NCBI GenBank assembly: GCA_958496175.1
Contig: OY292278.1
Coordinates: 37,262,001 to 37,326,000, forward strand
Source: Sisyra terminalis
Taxonomy: Eukaryota > Arthropoda > Insecta > Neuroptera > Sisyridae
DNA: 64,000 bases
Direction: 5' to 3'
Below, piece after piece: positions 21,849 to 32,969 of this stretch. The notes beneath the pieces are model-generated. The model saw only the letters and a list, made by a program, of their open reading frames with translations. It did no database searches and had not been told where the DNA came from. Every line of letters begins with the position of its first letter. Position 1 is the first letter of the stretch. Made by a program: the position numbers and the translations under genes.

Positions 21849-23845
21849 AAATTAATTTTAATCTTTGTGACTGAGAAAAATGATTTCAGGGGTTTTCAAT
21901 GATTAGAATTCTTGTTTTTAACATAATTGTTTTAGGAACAGTTGATTTGATAGCAAAAAAGAACGGAAACAGACCAACAATACTGTTGGGATTACGTTTT
22001 TTTTTCTTAACGGCTAATATAGTTAAGAGATGAATTAAACATAATTTAATTTTTTTTATTATTTGTGCTTAGTTTAAAAGCGACAAGAGTGATAAATTAT
22101 GTTTTATAAGTGAACTCTACATATTGGACTACGTGGGCATGTTGCATGTCGAAATGCAATTAAAAAAAGGAACGACAACGGTAAATGGTTTAATTTTAAA
22201 ATAAAATTGTTTTTTTTAACTTAAAAGAGAAATTATAAATTCAAAAAAATCAAGTTTATGAAAGTATGACACAAAAAAGTTATTTATTTATAATGAAAAA
22301 AATCCCTAGGGTATATTTTATATTGTTTCGGCAAATTTTGTAAATTTCTTGCAAACCTAAGAAGAAATTGCATTTTTTTTTTGTAAGTAAAGAAACAAAT
22401 ATCACGAAAGCAGAAAATTGCGAACGGTGTGGAATTGTCTGGAAATTTTAATGATTTGTAAACATTTACATTTGAGATAGACAAATACAAAGCAAACAAA
22501 ATCAAAGCGAGATGAAATCGAAATCGGAAAACGAGAACAATAAAAGGGTTGATGAAGTCGGAGCCGAAAATGAAACTCACTTGTCGTCTTAAATTTCCTC
22601 GATTGTTTCAGAAAAAAAAAAACAACAGAAGGGAACGAAGGAGTAAGGGGTTGCAAAAGAGGTGAAGATTCGGGTAAATCCTTAAATGATCCGGCCGCGT
22701 CACGGAAATAGCTCAGATTTGAGAATATTTTCACATCGTTAGGAATTTCCTCTTTTTTATTTGTCATCCGTTTATTTTTCCATTTCGTTCAGGTAATAAC
22801 GAGGAGGGCGGCGAAGACTCCTTCGTGGCTCGATAAAAGAAATATTTCCCTTAAGCTCTGCGGCTTCGGCTCTGTCCCCCACGTGTTGTCATCTTTATAC
22901 TAAGTATACGGTTCGTTAAATTGGAAATTTTCGAAGTGAAAACGTGGAACGATGACGAGGAAATGAAAATAACATATAATTCACAGCCTGCGGAATTTCA
23001 CCGATTTTTTTCCATGGGAATTTCCTTTTTTTATTTGTACAGCCGTTTTCTATCGACTTCCAAGCTCGAACACAATACGAGATTTGACAAAATGGGATAA
23101 ATCTGGAAAGAAAATTTCTGTTCGGAAAATTCTAACAGAAAATTCGAATGTAAAAACGTTTATTTGTCATCAAAAATTATAAATATTTAATGCATCATAC
23201 TTCAATATCTTCAACAAAATAATATCAAATATAAAAATTGCCGAAAACCCAAATAGTAGCACACATTTATGATACGCTACTCTTAGAGTACTGAAGCTTA
23301 ACTCGTGAATTTTCGATATGAATGAAATAAATTTCTTTGTGATGAATTTACGATTCGCATAAGAATATATTCAAATTCTCAATTTCGAATGCTAAGTAAA
23401 AAATAAATTGTTTCCTTTTTATTGAGCTTAAATACTAAGGAAATACGGAGGATCTCTACAGGAGATCTCCATAAGTCAAACTTTCCTCGAATATTTCTAC
23501 AAGTCGAAGTTACCTAGAAGCACTTTGAAAAATTTCTTTATGCAAAAAGAATCAATTTAAAATATGAAAGCCAAACTTGATCAAACAAGATTAATCAAAA
23601 ATAATTTTACTGCAACTTCTATATCTATATCCATGTTATATGTTATAAACTTTTGATTTGAAACAAATTTCATTTTCCTTAGCGTTTTAAATTTAAAAAA
23701 TTTTAATTCGGGTTTCTCCATCTCCAATTAGATATTGCTCTCTTTGAAATTTAACTTAAATCTTAACGAGATTCCACTACATAATTCCATCGTCAAGATG
23801 ACACTAAATGTTCCAACTGTTTTTTATTGTTATTTACGTCAACTG
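21849..23845. other. Unassigned DNA with a GC-richer unique patch at 22680-23110
   Basis: The patch at 22680-23110 is CpG-rich for this window and includes a CAGGTAATAAC donor-like site at about 22790, but I could not support a coding frame. It is a candidate regulatory region or untranslated exon. Confidence 0.3.
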
Positions 23846-23980
23846 TCAAGGTTTTATCGACTCTAGGGTTAATTTAAAAACGTAAGCCAAGAAATATTTA
23901 AAATTTGCTCCATCCAAGGATCGAACCCAGCACTTACCAGTTTTGAGGGGGCCACCTTAGACCACTCGGTTACCAGTTGA
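23846..23980 (-). repeat. tRNA-derived SINE
   Basis: An inverted copy: box B inverse GGATCGAACCC and box A inverse GACCACTCGGTTACCAG, with the tail GACTCTAGGGTTAAT at the left. Confidence 0.85.
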
Positions 23981-24068
23981 CCGTACGAGCTGTAATTCAA
24001 ATTTCTACGTTACATAGCGCAGGTGTATATCCATACGACTATGAATTGAGTTTAACATATTAGGCATA

Positions 24069-25016
24069 CTAGCTGATCCCCGTAACTTCGTCTCCGTAAC
24101 GTAGGTGTAGATTATGTTTTCTTTTCAAATTTGCCATTTGTAGTGGTATATGATAATTTTATTTTTCTTATTTCTTTTATGAAAAACATAATCATACTTA
24201 AAAACACTATTTTGTCGACTTTAAAAGACACATTTAATAAGCTGTTGCCAAGAATAAAATTGTTCTATGTATAAATCAATTAATTTTCAAAAAATATTTA
24301 TAAATATCTAAAACGAGTATGTCTATTGCGTATAGCTACGGTAGGTATACCTACCGTAGACCAAATAATCTGTAAATCAATCAGCATCTATACATAAATA
24401 AAAAATATCGCCAAGTTCAATAAAGTTGGTCTTAATTATAACTAAAATGGGGTGACCATGCGACATTTTTCAAATAACTTACGTTTTTAAACTTGTGATA
24501 TCTTTCGAATGGAATGTTCCAATTGAATAACTCAAAAAGTTATATAAATGGTATTGAAGCAAACTTAAATATGAAGTCATTTATTTTGATAAGGATTAAT
24601 CCCAAAGTATAAATAAAAGAGCTTTTATAGGGGTGGCATTTATATATATTTTTTAAAATGAACAAACACTTATTGTGACATAACTATAATAGTTAGACAT
24701 ATGCTGTCGCTCTATTTTTTGTAGATAATGATATGTTCTGCAAAATTGTACTACATTATTTTGTTCTATAACCAATAGTTTTCGCAGCGCACGCGATAAA
24801 ATATTGTTTTTTGGTAATTTTTTCAGACCTTAGGTTACATTATTGGAGTTTTAGTATGGATCCTTATTTTTTTTGAAAATTTAATATAGCACATATTCAC
24901 CGAAAATAGTGTAACTTCCCAACAGTGAAAGAATTTTTCAAATCGGTCAGGTAGTTTCGGAGCCTATTCAAAGCAAACAAACAATCAAATCTTTCCTCTT
25001 TATAATAATTGATAGA
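24069..25016 (-). mobile_element. Helitron-like non-autonomous element, near full length
   Basis: On the minus strand it begins TCTATCAATTATTATAAAGAGG-like and ends GGGGATCAG-CTAG followed by T, matching the 5'-TC...CTAG-3' rule for Helitrons. It has no TIRs and no coding sequence. A matching 950-bp copy lies at 61070-62019 on the other strand. The middle holds a perfect 24-bp palindrome at 24336-24359 with core GGTAGGTATACCTACC. No Rep/helicase is encoded, so it would depend on an autonomous element. Confidence 0.75.
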
Positions 25017-25180
25017 TAAGGATTCATATAATAATAAGAACTTGCCAGTATAAAAACTGAAGTATAGGTATGAGTACATAATATGCATAATTGTATTATT
25101 TTTTTTTCATTTCTGCAAGTAAATTCTATTACAGTTGTATTTAATGCTTTTACAGCATAATACAATTATGAATTGGGCCT

Positions 25181-25290
25181 ACTGGTGGCCGAGTGGTCTA
25201 CGTTACCACTCCAAAACCGGTATGTGTTGGATTTGATCCTTGAATCGAGCAAATTTTCAATATTTCTCGATTATAGATTATAATATATCT
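25181..25290 (+). repeat. tRNA-derived SINE, 3'-truncated
   Basis: ACTGGTGGCCGAGTGGTCTA at the head, a box B variant GGATTTGATCC, then ATCGAGCAAATTTTCAATAT. The usual AAAGCGACAGTAA tail is missing. Confidence 0.85.
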
Positions 25291-25551
25291 GGTTATAATA
25301 TAGCTAATATAATGTACCGATTAGAGCAAGTAAAATTGAATTTACTGATTTTCACATTTTCCTTTTAAAATACCCAAAAAAGGTCCATTTTTGTCAGAAC
25401 ATAAACTAGCCATCTAGGTTTTCATGTAGCCATCACGTCTTTATTCAAGGATTTTAGTTACAGAATGTTTTATATTTAATTTTGGGGAAGAACTTAACTT
25501 TTAACAAATACTAAATAATAATCCATGTTGTTTAAGTCCTTGTCTTTTTAA

Positions 25552-25908
25552 ATATAATAATTAAATTGTGGGCAATAAGGACGAAGCTTCTTGTGGAATC
25601 TTATTTATTTTTTCGCCAACGTTTCGTCAGTTATTCCTGACTTCATTAGGGCTCAAAATTTAAAAATTACTCCACAAATGTCATAAAAATAAGCTGTAAA
25701 ATGACCCAACTGGTAGAACAACAGACCAAGAATACAATTTGGTATTGATAAATAAAAAATTGTTTTAAAAAAATTATTGAAAAAACACAAACACACATGT
25801 TATAATAATAATAATTATAACATAATTATATGTTATTAACGTTGGCGAAAAAATAAATAAGATTCCATAAGAAGCTTCGTCTTTATTGCCCACAATTTAA
25901 TTATTATA
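25552..25908. mobile_element. Foldback element with one hammerhead-like motif
   Basis: The arms of about 78 bp (25552-25629 and 25835-25908) share GTTGGCGAAAAAATAAATAA, and CCCACAATTTAATTATTA on the outside. The left arm continues inward into a minus-strand box: CTAATGA (25643-25649; the core G is mutated to A), helix II GTCAG/CTGAC, GAAAC (25621-25625) and GTT. Helix I pairs GCC/GGC and TTTT/AAAA around a GA/AG internal loop. The right arm starts at about ACGTT, right where the cleavage site would be, and lacks the box. Confidence 0.65.
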
Positions 25909-25959
25909 ACTAAATAATAATAGAACTTTGACAAAATTTAGATAACAAAAAATTTAAAA

Positions 25960-26142
25960 CTACGCCAACAAAAGTTCTTCATTTGGCCCGCAAACTTGTT
26001 GAATTTTAGGTTACTAATGTATAATTATTGCTATTGCTTATTTCATCTATGAATTGTTATTGCTTTACTGTTGAACCTTTCCGGGCTGTGGAAACAAAAA
26101 TCATAAATCTGGCCTTCCACAAAATCATGTTGGACACCCCTG
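25960..26142. mobile_element. hAT element end (CAGGGGTGTCCAAC TIR)
   Basis: The inverse of GTTGGACACCCCTG (26129-26142) is a common hAT terminal inverted repeat. The inner sequence includes a GGCCCGCAAACTTG block typical of such ends. No opposite TIR is seen, so the copy is truncated. Confidence 0.5.
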
Positions 26143-28048
26143 GTTTAACAGAAGTATTATGCTTAATCTAGTATCTTTTCTGTGCTGTCGATTTACCTGT
26201 GTGATCACCAATGCTATTTTGAATAGTTGAAAAACCTGGACTCTCAAATTCAATTGCTTATAAGTCTTTAATAAATGTGAATTTTTTGGGATTCTTTGAA
26301 TCCTTTTAGATAACTTGAGAACGTAAGAACCAATTGCAAAATGAGACAGGAATGTTTTTGCAGTTATTAAACAATCCAAGTTTGAATAATTCAAAGATTA
26401 TCAGTATTTGCAGATTATCATGGAAGCTGAAATTGCAAAAAAAATAGAAAAGAAAAACCTGCAATGATTATGAGATCTGGAACACCAGACTTGCTTGAAT
26501 GTAAAAGATCTTTTCTAAATAGTCTCTGATTAGTACGAACTCGAGGAAATTGTTAATGATCGCTTACGCCTGATATCGGGGAAGGAATCCTTAGTAAAAG
26601 AAAAATACCCTGTAACCAATTTTCTCGTCTTATTTAGTCAACGATTGATTACAAACATTGAATGTCTAAAACTAAAAAGGAATTGTTTGAATTAGATGTT
26701 TGATCTTTTATTCAGTAATTACCTGTCATTAATTTAACTTATAAACAAATGATGAAAACACGAAAGGAATGATTAGAGCCAATCCAAAACATTCACGACA
26801 TAAAGCCGTTTAAAACTCTTGAAAAGTACTTTTCTACAAATATCTGGAAAAGGTTAATCAAAGCTTTTAAAGGAAATAATGTTGTTCTATTTTCACTTGA
26901 ACTCGAGAGATAAAAATAAAATATTACGCCGATTAAAGCTCAACTTTTCAAATCGCTCATAAAAAATTCCCTCTACCAACGTCGTTGCTCAGCACTTGAA
27001 AGCTCCCGGAAAATAGATTTCTACAATACAAAATCGATTAAATAATCCAATTGAAAAAGTACAAAAAAAAATTCAAAGAATATTTTTGAGATGGAAAAAG
27101 AGAAATTAAAGAAAGACGAAAAAAATGGGCTAAGATGAAATGATAGATGGATTTAGGGTATAAATTATAAATGTGAGATATTTGTTCGTCTTTGAGCTTT
27201 CGCTGCTGTGAGCTTTTCTCTGTCTCATCGTTGAGGGAGATATCTATCGGAAATACTTACGGAAAACAATAATCGGGTTTGTTTCTAGGTTGGATATCAA
27301 GGGAATTCAAAATGGAATGTGTGATATTTCATATAAATGTCTAATGCCCTTATATATTGGCGTTATATTAAACGAAATAATAAAAGACAACCAATTCTCG
27401 ACTGGAAAGTGGTCGTGAAAAGCTTCTGGCGAGGGGGACGGGGTACATAGTTGACTTTTCGATTGTGGTTCTCGAATGTGCGAGGGAATTTTTCTTCGCG
27501 AAGAAAATTGAGCTGTTTGTCGAGTTTTCCGTACAGAAAGACAGTTTTTATTGGCTTGTTTGTTTATTTTTCCGGGAGAATTTTTCAAGGAATTTTTCGA
27601 GTTTTTGCCTTATTTGATTTATTCTACATATTTATTGGACTGTTGTCTCTCTAGAGGGGACTCGAAATCTTGGTGTCAGGAATGAGGGGAAGTGTACGAG
27701 ATTGAGTTGACAGGAAAAATGTTTTTTGTTGTGTTTTTTTTTATATTTTCAATAAAATAGTTCATGTTTTATATGTGATTGACGGAAATGTTTGGGAGTG
27801 ATGGAGATAGTATATTTTATAAAAAATTGAAACTAGTTTAAAAAATGAAGAAATTGGATTTAAAAAAAGCACTTACCAAGATTGGTTTTGAGCTACTTCG
27901 TCGGGAAGAAAAATTATTAAAAAAAATATTTGTTTCTACAATAAAAACTTAAAATTCAACCTGAAAGAATAAAAAGTTTTTTTATTTTGGTGTTTACTTT
28001 ACCAATTTTCTTTACTTATAACTTGGATGTATATATATATATACAAAT
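26143..28048. other. Unassigned DNA with a unique GC-richer patch at 27180-27720
   Basis: I see no supported exon. The 27180-27720 patch is less AT-rich, with short open frames on both strands but no motif. A (TA)n run sits at 28028-28042. Confidence 0.35.
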
Positions 28049-28458
28049 GTGGCGATCATTAGCGTTTCACTAGATGAAACAGAGAGGGGGCGATACAAGT
28101 ACTATGGTAGTTTCTTTCTACAAACATAACAAATATGGTTGTCTAGCTATCGTGGATCACTGGCTGATCCACGGGTCGTTGGTTCGCCATCACTGTCATA
28201 TATCATGTTTTCTTTCTTTTCTTCATTACCATTGCTTAAAATTATTCATTGTTAAAACTAATGCTAAAGAATTTTGACAATGAAGAACAGTAAGAAAACA
28301 TGGTATATGACAATAATGGCGAATCAACGACCCGTGGATCAGTCACTGACCCACGATAGCTAGGTAACCATATTTGTTATGTTTGTAGAAAGAGACTACC
28401 ATATCGCTTGTATCGCCCCCTCACTGTGTCATCTTGTGAGGCGCTAATCAGTGCCACA
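28049..28458. mobile_element. MITE with about 180-bp inverted arms
   Basis: The left end TGTGGCGATCATTAGCG is inverted at the right as GCGCTAATCAGTGCCACA. The arms 28049-28228 and 28281-28458 pair over blocks such as GGGGGCGATACAAG and GATCCACGGGTCGTTG. The loop is about 50 bases. The copy is well preserved, suggesting a young element. There is no coding sequence. Confidence 0.75.
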
Positions 28459-29105
28459 ATAGTGCATGACACCACGAGCTAGTACTAAAAAAATATGTAC
28501 AAAATTTGACCTATGCCTCAGAACGATTCACCATCCCTGTTTTATGATATGCATATTATTTATCTTACCTTTTTATAAAAAATTACTGTACATTATAGTA
28601 TTACGTAAAACCGATTAATTTTTTTCTGCCGCTGCAGAAACGATACGTCTATATTTTAAAGAATATTTAAAGCACATAACTTTCATTCATTTCCAGAAAT
28701 TTTTATTGGTAATTAAAGTATCAGTAATTGAAGTACTACATCTATGTACGAAAAATATTATGTACCAAATTGCCTTCTCCTCCAGCTCCATTTACGTCTA
28801 TTCTTTTATAAAACATTTCAATGACATTTAAACCATAATTGAGGCTCTATGTAACCAATGACGAATAATTTTATCCTTAAAGCTAGGAATCGAATGGAGA
28901 TTAGCCTTAGAGACCTGAATTTTCATGAAACTGCAAAGAAAATAATCCAACGGTAATAACCCACATATTAATCAATATCCCAATGTCTGCTGATAACACA
29001 TCTAGGAAATTTGGTACGCAAAAGTGGTTGTTTCATTACCAAAATGAAGTATAGCGCCAATCTTTTGAAACCAAATGTCCTCTCGATCAGTGTTTATCTA
29101 TCAAA
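28459..29105. other. Unassigned AT-rich DNA
   Basis: No gene, TIR or second copy was recognised in this stretch. Confidence 0.45.
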
Positions 29106-29221
29106 CTAATGGATAATAATATATATATATGTCTTTGAGATATTTTTTGTTTTCTTTTTGTGGATTTGGAAGAATGGATTTTTTAGTAAATATCGATATT
29201 ATTTTGTCTATGATTGAATTT
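29106..29221 (-). mobile_element. Penelope-like element, inverted and internally deleted copy
   Basis: On the minus strand this joins about 55 codons upstream of the GIY-YIG domain (29139-29221, inverse of 29223-29285) directly to the 3' tail (29106-29138, inverse of 29846-29876). The GIY-YIG domain and the ribozyme segment are deleted. It lies head to head with the plus-strand copy that follows, so the pair forms a foldback. Confidence 0.7.
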
Positions 29222-29222
29222 T

Positions 29223-29919
29223 AGTAAATCGAAATTTACTAAAAAATCCATTCTTCCAAATCCACAAAAAGAAAACAAAAAATATATAAAATCAGACTTC
29301 AATAATGTATTCAATTTTACAATCGCCAACTTCCTAAAGAAAAATAACTTCAATATCGCATTTTCAACAAACAACAATATGATGAAAATTCTCAAACCAT
29401 TGGAGAACAACCAAATTACAACGGAAAATAAGACCGGAATATATAAAATTAAATGTGGTTCCTGTGAAAAATTCTGCATTGGCCAAACTGGTAGATCTTT
29501 CAAAACAAGATATAAGGAACATACACCCAAGAAACCTACTTCAACAACAACTTCAAATTTTACAAAACACCTTTATGACGAAAAACATCAATGCTTAAAT
29601 TTCGAAACAAATTTTAAGCCACTAAATATTTACAAGAAAGGATCACATATGAACACCCTAGAAGAATATGAAATATACAAACCACACAAAGTAGATCCAA
29701 ATAACATCCTTAACGACAAACTATATAAAACAAATAACCTATATGAAATTTGTTTAAATATGACAAAATAATTATTATTATTACCTGATGATGACAGTCA
29801 AAAACTGTTGAAACGCGTCGTAATAAAGTAATTTTTTAATTGAATCTCAAAGACATATATATATTATTATCCATTAATTTATTGTGATTCGGAAATAAAT
29901 AAAATACTTATCAATGTTT
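29223..29919 (+). pseudogene. Penelope-like retroelement: GIY-YIG endonuclease and 3' tail, 5'-truncated
   Basis: An open frame (29214-29771) encodes the C-terminal part of a Penelope-like element polyprotein. GIY lies at residues 75-77, a CxxC pair at 81-84, the YIG position reads CIG at 88-90, and RSFKTR follows with the conserved arginine. This domain would nick target DNA for reverse transcription. The RT domain is absent, so the copy cannot move alone. After the stop (29769-29771) comes a hammerhead-like motif (29778-29826), then a tail ending near CGGAAATAAATAAAATACTT. That tail is shared with the minus-strand copy at 36.9 kb, which places the 3' end at about 29915. The open frame reads through the GIY-YIG region without stops, so this copy is fairly young. 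The assignment rests on the GIY...YIG spacing, the CxxC insert and the neighbouring ribozyme. Confidence 0.8.
29778..29826 (+). ncRNA. Hammerhead ribozyme-like motif (type I layout)
   Basis: Helix I is a perfect 7-bp pair TTATTAC (29778-29784) with GTAATAA (29820-29826). Core boxes: CTGATGA (29785-29791), helix II ACAGT/ACTGT (29794-29798, 29804-29808), GAAAC (29810-29814) and cleavage triplet GTC (29817-29819). Helix III is reduced to the palindrome ACGCGT, which would favour dimer formation. Penelope-like elements are known to carry hammerheads with very short helix III. Two unpaired bases between the core and helix II and one before GAAAC depart from the canonical form and may reduce activity. 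Confidence 0.65.
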
Positions 29920-30825
29920 TTCAAACTGTGGTTCAAGGGCCACTGGTGGTCTGAACACACAAAATTTCATTAGTTTTAATAATTGGCTTCTTCACGAAAG
30001 CTTAAGGAATACGCCTCATTATTTAAACTGTGCCATTGTTCATTTTACTTTGCCATTGTTCTTCAGAAATCTTTAGAATCTGTATTGCTTTAAATGATCA
30101 ATGTATAAATCCCCTTGTAGCCGAATTGATATGAGCTACGACGCTGATGCCATTGGGTCTCGGTTCGAATCCCACATGAGTCTCGATTTTTTTCTAAATT
30201 TTACACATTTCTTATAGCATTTTTTACCATTTCCAATAACTGATCTCCAGTAATTTGATAATATTTATTGTTTACCAACAAAACATAAGAATGTTATTCA
30301 AAATAAACATTTTTAGGTGTAAACTCAAAAGAATTTCGTACGTTTAAAATTCCACAAAATATGCCGTAAGACAGGTGGTATATTAATCTACGATACTCAA
30401 TGCCATTGAATACATCGACAACTGTTAAATCTAATGCATTTAATTAAATATTCAGGTAAAATCTCCCAAAATACGTACCTGCTAAAGATTACCTGCTGAA
30501 ACCAATTTTTATTGTCCAAGTTGTAAAACAATTCATACAACTTTTCAATGATCCAATGGCCTTTTAAATTGTAACCGATGTACAAATTTCGTGAATAATT
30601 TCATGCCATGCTCGAACAATAAAAAAAAAATCGTTTCATAATAAAGAGTCTGAAATGCATTATGACTTATTTTCATTTTTACAAACTTACCATTTTCTTG
30701 ACTTATTGAAGCACATATTTATTACAACCGATTATAAATGAATAAAATTAACCACTTTTTTGACGTTGGTGGTGCGCGGTTAGCGTGCAAGTGGTCCACA
30801 AATGCCCAAAGTTTGAGAAACACTG
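29912..30825. mobile_element. hAT non-autonomous element
   Basis: The ends CAATGTTTTTCAAACTGTGG (29912-29931) and the inverse of CCAAAGTTTGAGAAACACTG (30806-30825) form a hAT-type TIR of about 20 bp (general form CAGTGTTTCTCAAACTTTGG). The flanking 8-mers, ATACTTAT and CTCTAGAT, do not match, so the target duplication is lost or one end is displaced. No transposase frame is present. The left end overlaps the Penelope-like 3' end by the bases CAATGTT. A tRNA-like segment sits inside at 30116-30182. Confidence 0.65.
30116..30182 (+). repeat. tRNA-like pol III promoter segment
   Basis: A box A-like stretch near 30117-30136 (TAGCCGAATTGATATGAGC) and an exact box B GGTTCGAATCC at 30162-30172 lie 25-45 bp apart, as in tRNAs. 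Acceptor arms do not pair well, so this looks like a tRNA-derived relic or the head of a second SINE family rather than a working tRNA gene. Confidence 0.45.
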
Positions 30826-30859
30826 CTCTAGATCAATATTCAATGATTTAGGTCACAAA

Positions 30860-31812
30860 TTATATAGTTTTCATCCGAAAATTCGATCACCATGGACAGT
30901 TACAGCTTCACCAGCAGCACTTTCAAAGAAGTAAGTTCTATTATACTACCTGGCCATAATGTACACCAAACAATGAATCGTTTAGAATGCATTGGTTTTG
31001 CATTAATTATTTGTGGATTTTCCTCATCTCAGATAATTTAATAGCAGTACCACTAAATTCAAAGTGGGTCTCATCGGATAATATGATTTTTTGAAAAAAA
31101 ATCAGCTCCTTGGTCATGGATGAATTGACCAATGAACGACGTTTTAAATGATACAATAGCTTTAGTTCCTATGCTATTTAAACCATATATGTATACCTTC
31201 GGAATTAAATCTTAGTGTAAAATAGGTCATATTAATGATACTCCTAAGTCCAAATTGATATAAGTAAATGTCATCCAATGAACACTTCAGATTCTTCAGC
31301 AAAATTTTCACGATTCAAATCAATATGTTCTTGTGAACGACCACTATAACTATATTTTTCAGTTTTATGATCTTCCACTGAATAGGTCTCTTGAATCATT
31401 TAATAATTCATCCAATAATACCTTCAGATGGACGATTATGTAAACCACAAAATTGACATAACTTTCTGTGAAACCTTAGCGTAGGGCACTGATTTTTATA
31501 AAGAAAATCAGCAATTTTATAGCGTCGTTGTTTTATGTTCGAAACCATTTTTCTAAATGAAAAATCTAACTCTTCGTAAATGTAAAAATACCCTGACGAA
31601 CTTAGTGCGCCATCTATAATTAATTCATTCCTAAAAACGCGCAATTTGAAACATCCTTTAAAAAAATTCCTGTTAGAATAATGGCAGCTGCTCTCTTCTC
31701 TTTGGTATAAATACACCCATGATTTTTAATATCTCAACGCTTTTCTTTGGTGGATTTATAAAAGCTTCGATTTTAGTACGGTAAACACACTACTGGTGGC
31801 GCCACATCTTCA
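30860..31812 (-). pseudogene. Tc1/mariner-superfamily transposase pseudogene with one TIR end
   Basis: Read on the minus strand from about 31490 it carries a degraded helix-turn-helix N-terminus (FCGLHNRPSEGII, then SVEDHKTEK, SYSGRS). Near 31100 it carries LSDETHFEFSG, the first catalytic Asp region of DDE_3-type transposases, and near 30915 AAGEAVTVHGDR, a later conserved block. Many stops and frame changes separate them. The segment 31771-31812, GTGGCGCCACATCTTCACA and onward, matches the arms of the MITE at 51548-51736, which ties that MITE to this family as its non-autonomous partner. The other TIR was not found. Confidence 0.6.
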
Positions 31813-31835
31813 CAAATTTCCCTTCATGCATTGCA

Positions 31836-32362
31836 AAATTGAAATGCTTTCTTAAGAGTCATGCTTTCTTAAGTCAGGATGTCTGCACTTAATACAAATA
31901 TGTGGTCAAAAAGAGAGTCCCTAGATTTGGCCCTAGATTTCTAATTCATCGTTTGTGACTATTTTCTCTAGAATATTTGAACATTTAATTAAGTGCCGTC
32001 ATTAATTTAATTCGATTTCTACATCCGATAGCACAAAAATTCATCTAAAATACGCAAGTATCATTAAAGGGAAACCATTTTTTTCAGTATCATATAAATT
32101 GTCCGAAATTTAAATTTTCACTTTATTGTGAAGTTTTTTCGATATCGTTAGTTTGTAAAATAAATGCACATAAAATAAAAAAGAAGTTTTATTTTCTCAG
32201 AACCATGTGGAAACTTTAAAACCGTCGGAGTCTCGAAATTTCAACTATGCGAGTTTAACTCGCACACCATGGATTACGCACAATATTGGAAGTATGCAGA
32301 TAGTTTACCCATCATGGAAAACCGAAAATTTTTGTACAAAGCTTTTTTTTCATTTGCCATTG
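31836..32362. other. Unassigned DNA
   Basis: No gene or repeat with a second copy was recognised. Confidence 0.45.
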
Positions 32363-32507
32363 TTTTATAACTATTAGGCTCTTTAGCGACTCTAGGGTAA
32401 CAGAAAATCCGTAAATTGAGAAATACAGAAAATTCGCTCGATACCAAAATCGAACCCAACGCCTACCAATTTTGAAGCGGTCACCTTGACCACTCGGCCA
32501 CCAGTAA
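32363..32507 (-). repeat. tRNA-derived SINE
   Basis: An inverted copy: box A inverse TTGACCACTCGGCCACCAG at the right, box B inverse AATCGAACCC, and GCGACTCTAGGGTAA at the left. Confidence 0.85.
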
Positions 32508-32969
32508 GCTTGCTGTAAGGCTTTATGTCAAATTTCATGATTCAATAGCGTTGAAGTTAGTCAACAATGTGACATAAATTATCTTTATTTATGATAGCGA
32601 CAGGTTAAACGCTTGATTTTTCCTCAACTAGAAAAAATAAAGAGTTTCTTATATAATCAATTTCAATGTATAACTTACACGAATTCCTGGAAAAAACGTT
32701 CTTGACCGTGCAACAAAGGGAAAACCATACAACGAAGTAACCCTATAAGGATTCATTTTTTCCGTTTAAGCAGCAAAACTCTAAAAAAAGTCCAATTGGC
32801 TTTGTGATTTTTTTTTTTGTGATAAATGGAAAGATCATATATAAGATTTGTAGCAAAACTATTTTTTGTTTTTTTTTTCGCAATAATTTAAAAGTTATTT
32901 CAAAATAAAAATTCATTTTTGAATCTAGTACCGAAGACACGCCGACAGCCCCCGAACAAACCCGAGCGC
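32508..32969. other. Unassigned AT-rich DNA
   Basis: Nothing recognised; several poly-T/A runs. Confidence 0.45.

Noticed and set aside
30116..30182. A functional tRNA gene
   Set aside because: Box B is exact, but no acceptor stem or cloverleaf can be formed by eye and it lies inside a hAT-like element.
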